In this document: positions 20,581-21,287 of the stretch, piece by piece
Position numbering within the stretch: the first letter of the stretch is position 1
How the letters are laid out: each line of letters starts with the position of its first letter
Origin: Candidatus Aciduliprofundum sp. JdFR-45
Lineage (GTDB): Archaea; Thermoplasmatota; Thermoplasmata; Thermoplasmatales; JdFR-45
DNA: 21,287 nt
Direction of reading: 5' to 3'
Assembly: GCA_002011395.1 (NCBI GenBank)
Contig: MTNG01000069.1
Coordinates: 1-21,287, forward strand
Notes under the pieces: generated by a model
Told to the model about the DNA's origin: nothing
The model's database searches: none
Seen by the model: only the letters and a program-made list of their open reading frames with translations
Translations under genes and position numbers: made by a program

Positions 20581-20778
20581 ATGAGGGATACAAAGTATAG
20601 AACTGTAGGTCTGCCCGTAGGGCTTTATGAGCGCATAGAGAGCTATATCCTGCGTACAGGAATGTACTCGTCTGTTAGTGAATTCGTCAAGGATGCGGTA
20701 AGAAGGCGACTTGAAGAGCTCGGCCTGACGGACGACGATCATCCCCGTGAAGAGATCTGCGCGGAGGTGACGCCCTGA
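20581..20778 (+). CDS. ribbon-helix-helix regulator
   Basis: 65 residues: RDTKYRTVGLPVGLYERIESYILRTGMYSSVSEFVKDAVRRRLEELGLTDDD, then a short acidic tail. The strand KYRTVGLPVG and two helices with SVSEFVKDAVRRRLEEL give a clear RHH fold, related to the divergent gene at 20248. The ATG at 20581 follows GGTGGTG; a TATA region overlaps the dyad at 20538-20560. Its stop overlaps the start of a Cys-rich protein gene, so the two are likely coexpressed. Confidence 0.82.
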   Translation: MRDTKYRTVGLPVGLYERIESYILRTGMYSSVSEFVKDAVRRRLEELGLTDDDHPREEICAEVTP

Positions 20779-20987
20779 TGGATGCCCCACCGGGAAAGGT
20801 CTGGAACGATTTTGCCGGCTGCTGGGACGACCCTTGCGACCAGCCGCCCTGCCGTTGCCCGCACGTGCCCCCCTGCAATCCGGTTTGCCGTGAGGTCTGC
20901 GGGGACTGCGACAAGCTCAGGTTTGAACTGGACGTGGACGAGGGTGTGGTTTACTATTACTACTGCGAGGATGAGGTGGTGCGGTGA
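20778..20987 (+). CDS. small cysteine-rich protein
   Basis: 69 residues with nine Cys, eight of them packed between residues 15 and 44 (GCWDDPCDQPPCRCPHVPPCNPVCREVCGDC) and one near the end (YYYYCED). Pro-rich spacing and lack of CxxC pairs argue against an ordinary zinc ribbon; disulfide knots or a metal cluster are possible. No signal peptide is seen. The ATG overlaps the preceding RHH stop codon (ATGA-type), and its own stop overlaps the next start. No family recognised. Confidence 0.6.
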   Translation: MDAPPGKVWNDFAGCWDDPCDQPPCRCPHVPPCNPVCREVCGDCDKLRFELDVDEGVVYYYYCEDEVVR

Positions 20988-21109
20988 TGGCTTACATCGT
21001 GATCATCCGCTACAAGTACCGCTGCAAGACGCGCGAGGAAGCGGAGAAGATTTTGAAAGATGCGGGCGACTACAGCGATGCGAGCATCATTCGCGAGGGG
21101 GTGGCTTGA
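20987..21109 (+). CDS. 40-residue protein, alpha/beta
   Basis: ATG 20987, with GAGGTGGTGCGGTG upstream, encodes AYIVIIRYKYRCKTREEAEKILKDAGDYSDASIIREGVA. A first strand is followed by an amphipathic helix (REEAEKILKDAG) and a second strand, a compact beta-alpha-beta unit. It is coupled to both neighbours by overlap or adjacency. No family recognised. Confidence 0.55.
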   Translation: MAYIVIIRYKYRCKTREEAEKILKDAGDYSDASIIREGVA

Positions 21110-21287
21110 GTGGGTAGGAAAGGATATAGGGGTTGGTTTTACTATACGATTGGGGGAGTAATCGGAGATTCGGATTGGGAACCACACAAAGTGGAGAGGC
21201 CATGGGAACGTAGCACGGTGATTTGCGGTTGTGGAGAGATTATGTTGAGGAAGGGAAACGTTTTCAGATGCCCTAAATGTGGTAAGG
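21110..21287 (+). CDS. zinc-finger protein, 5' part
   Basis: GTG 21110 directly follows the previous stop codon and the frame stays open to the window end: GRKGYRGWFYYTIGGVIGDSDWEPHKVERPWERSTVICGCGEIM, then RKGNVFRCPKCGK. CGC and CPKC, about 16 residues apart, form a zinc ribbon. The protein is incomplete, so its full role cannot be judged; a small nucleic-acid-binding or metal-binding accessory protein is likely. Confidence 0.6.
   Translation, partial: MGRKGYRGWFYYTIGGVIGDSDWEPHKVERPWERSTVICGCGEIMLRKGNVFRCPKCGK

Larger units (their letters stand above)
6065..21287. mobile_element. putative integrated virus-like element (right end not seen)
   Basis: After the tRNA, core genes give way to small overlapping genes with few recognisable families: several RHH and winged-helix regulators, a late operon of secreted sequon-rich membrane proteins with a P-loop ATPase, small basic proteins and a serine recombinase. 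This organisation is typical of archaeal proviruses and virus-like integrated plasmids. The left border is inferred from the tRNA; the right border is unknown. The part from 19211 on could belong to the element, to a second element, or to a variable chromosomal region. Confidence 0.7.

Noticed and set aside
6065..21287. CRISPR array or insertion sequence
   Set aside because: No regularly spaced repeats of CRISPR length and no transposase were seen; the repeats found are short dyads and irregularly spaced motifs.

Overview
The window comes from an archaeon. It carries an archaeal-type ribosomal protein S10, an eRF1-like release factor aRF1, an archaeal UMP kinase, a Cdc48/VAT-type double AAA+ ATPase and a tRNA-Arg(CCU), and it uses TATA-box promoters. 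Most starts follow a strong Shine-Dalgarno sequence of the form GGAGGTGAT, and GTG or TTG start codons are common. Gene content fits Euryarchaeota in the broad sense, possibly Thermoplasmatota, but the lineage is inferred rather than shown.

Positions 1-6064 are ordinary, tightly packed chromosome: the 3' end of rps10, a small membrane protein, DUF504, the pyrH-DUF2085 pair on the minus strand, prf1, and the cdc48-PRC-barrel pair on the minus strand. Two convergent gene pairs overlap by 8-10 nt at their 3' ends. The block ends at tRNA-Arg(CCU).

From just after the tRNA to the window end, gene content becomes accessory and looks like an integrated virus or virus-like element, which I infer rather than prove. 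(a) 6065-7555: tandem dyad/TATA repeats followed by a five-gene early operon of small proteins. (b) 7595-8094: a ribbon-helix-helix (RHH) regulator gene on the opposite strand, bracketed by a perfect 15-bp inverted repeat. (c) 8048-9869: a large protein with two winged-helix-like domains and a coiled coil, whose gene contains a family of DNA motifs (TGCAACC plus AGAGAACA) exactly in its interdomain linkers. (d) 9881-9963: a promoter region that repeats those motifs. (e) 9994-17718: a compact 14-gene operon of membrane proteins, two of them long, secreted, sequon-rich and membrane anchored, plus small very basic proteins, a coiled-coil tail-anchored protein and a P-loop ATPase. It resembles a membrane-virion or vesicle-building module. 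(f) 17738-18619: two tiny membrane proteins and a small serine recombinase. (g) 18620-19210: about 590 nt without a convincing gene but dense in inverted repeats, including a dyad with a 2-bp centre right behind the recombinase and a strongly folded candidate RNA. (h) 19211-21287: a zinc-ribbon membrane protein, two divergent RHH regulators with an operator-rich intergenic region, and small Cys-rich or zinc-finger proteins. The right end of the element is not identified and may lie outside the window.

Working model: RHH and wHTH regulators control early and late promoters, the wHTH/coiled-coil protein or a partner acts at the repeated intragenic and promoter sites, the late operon builds a membrane-bound particle with its own ATPase, and the serine recombinase handles integration, resolution or inversion.
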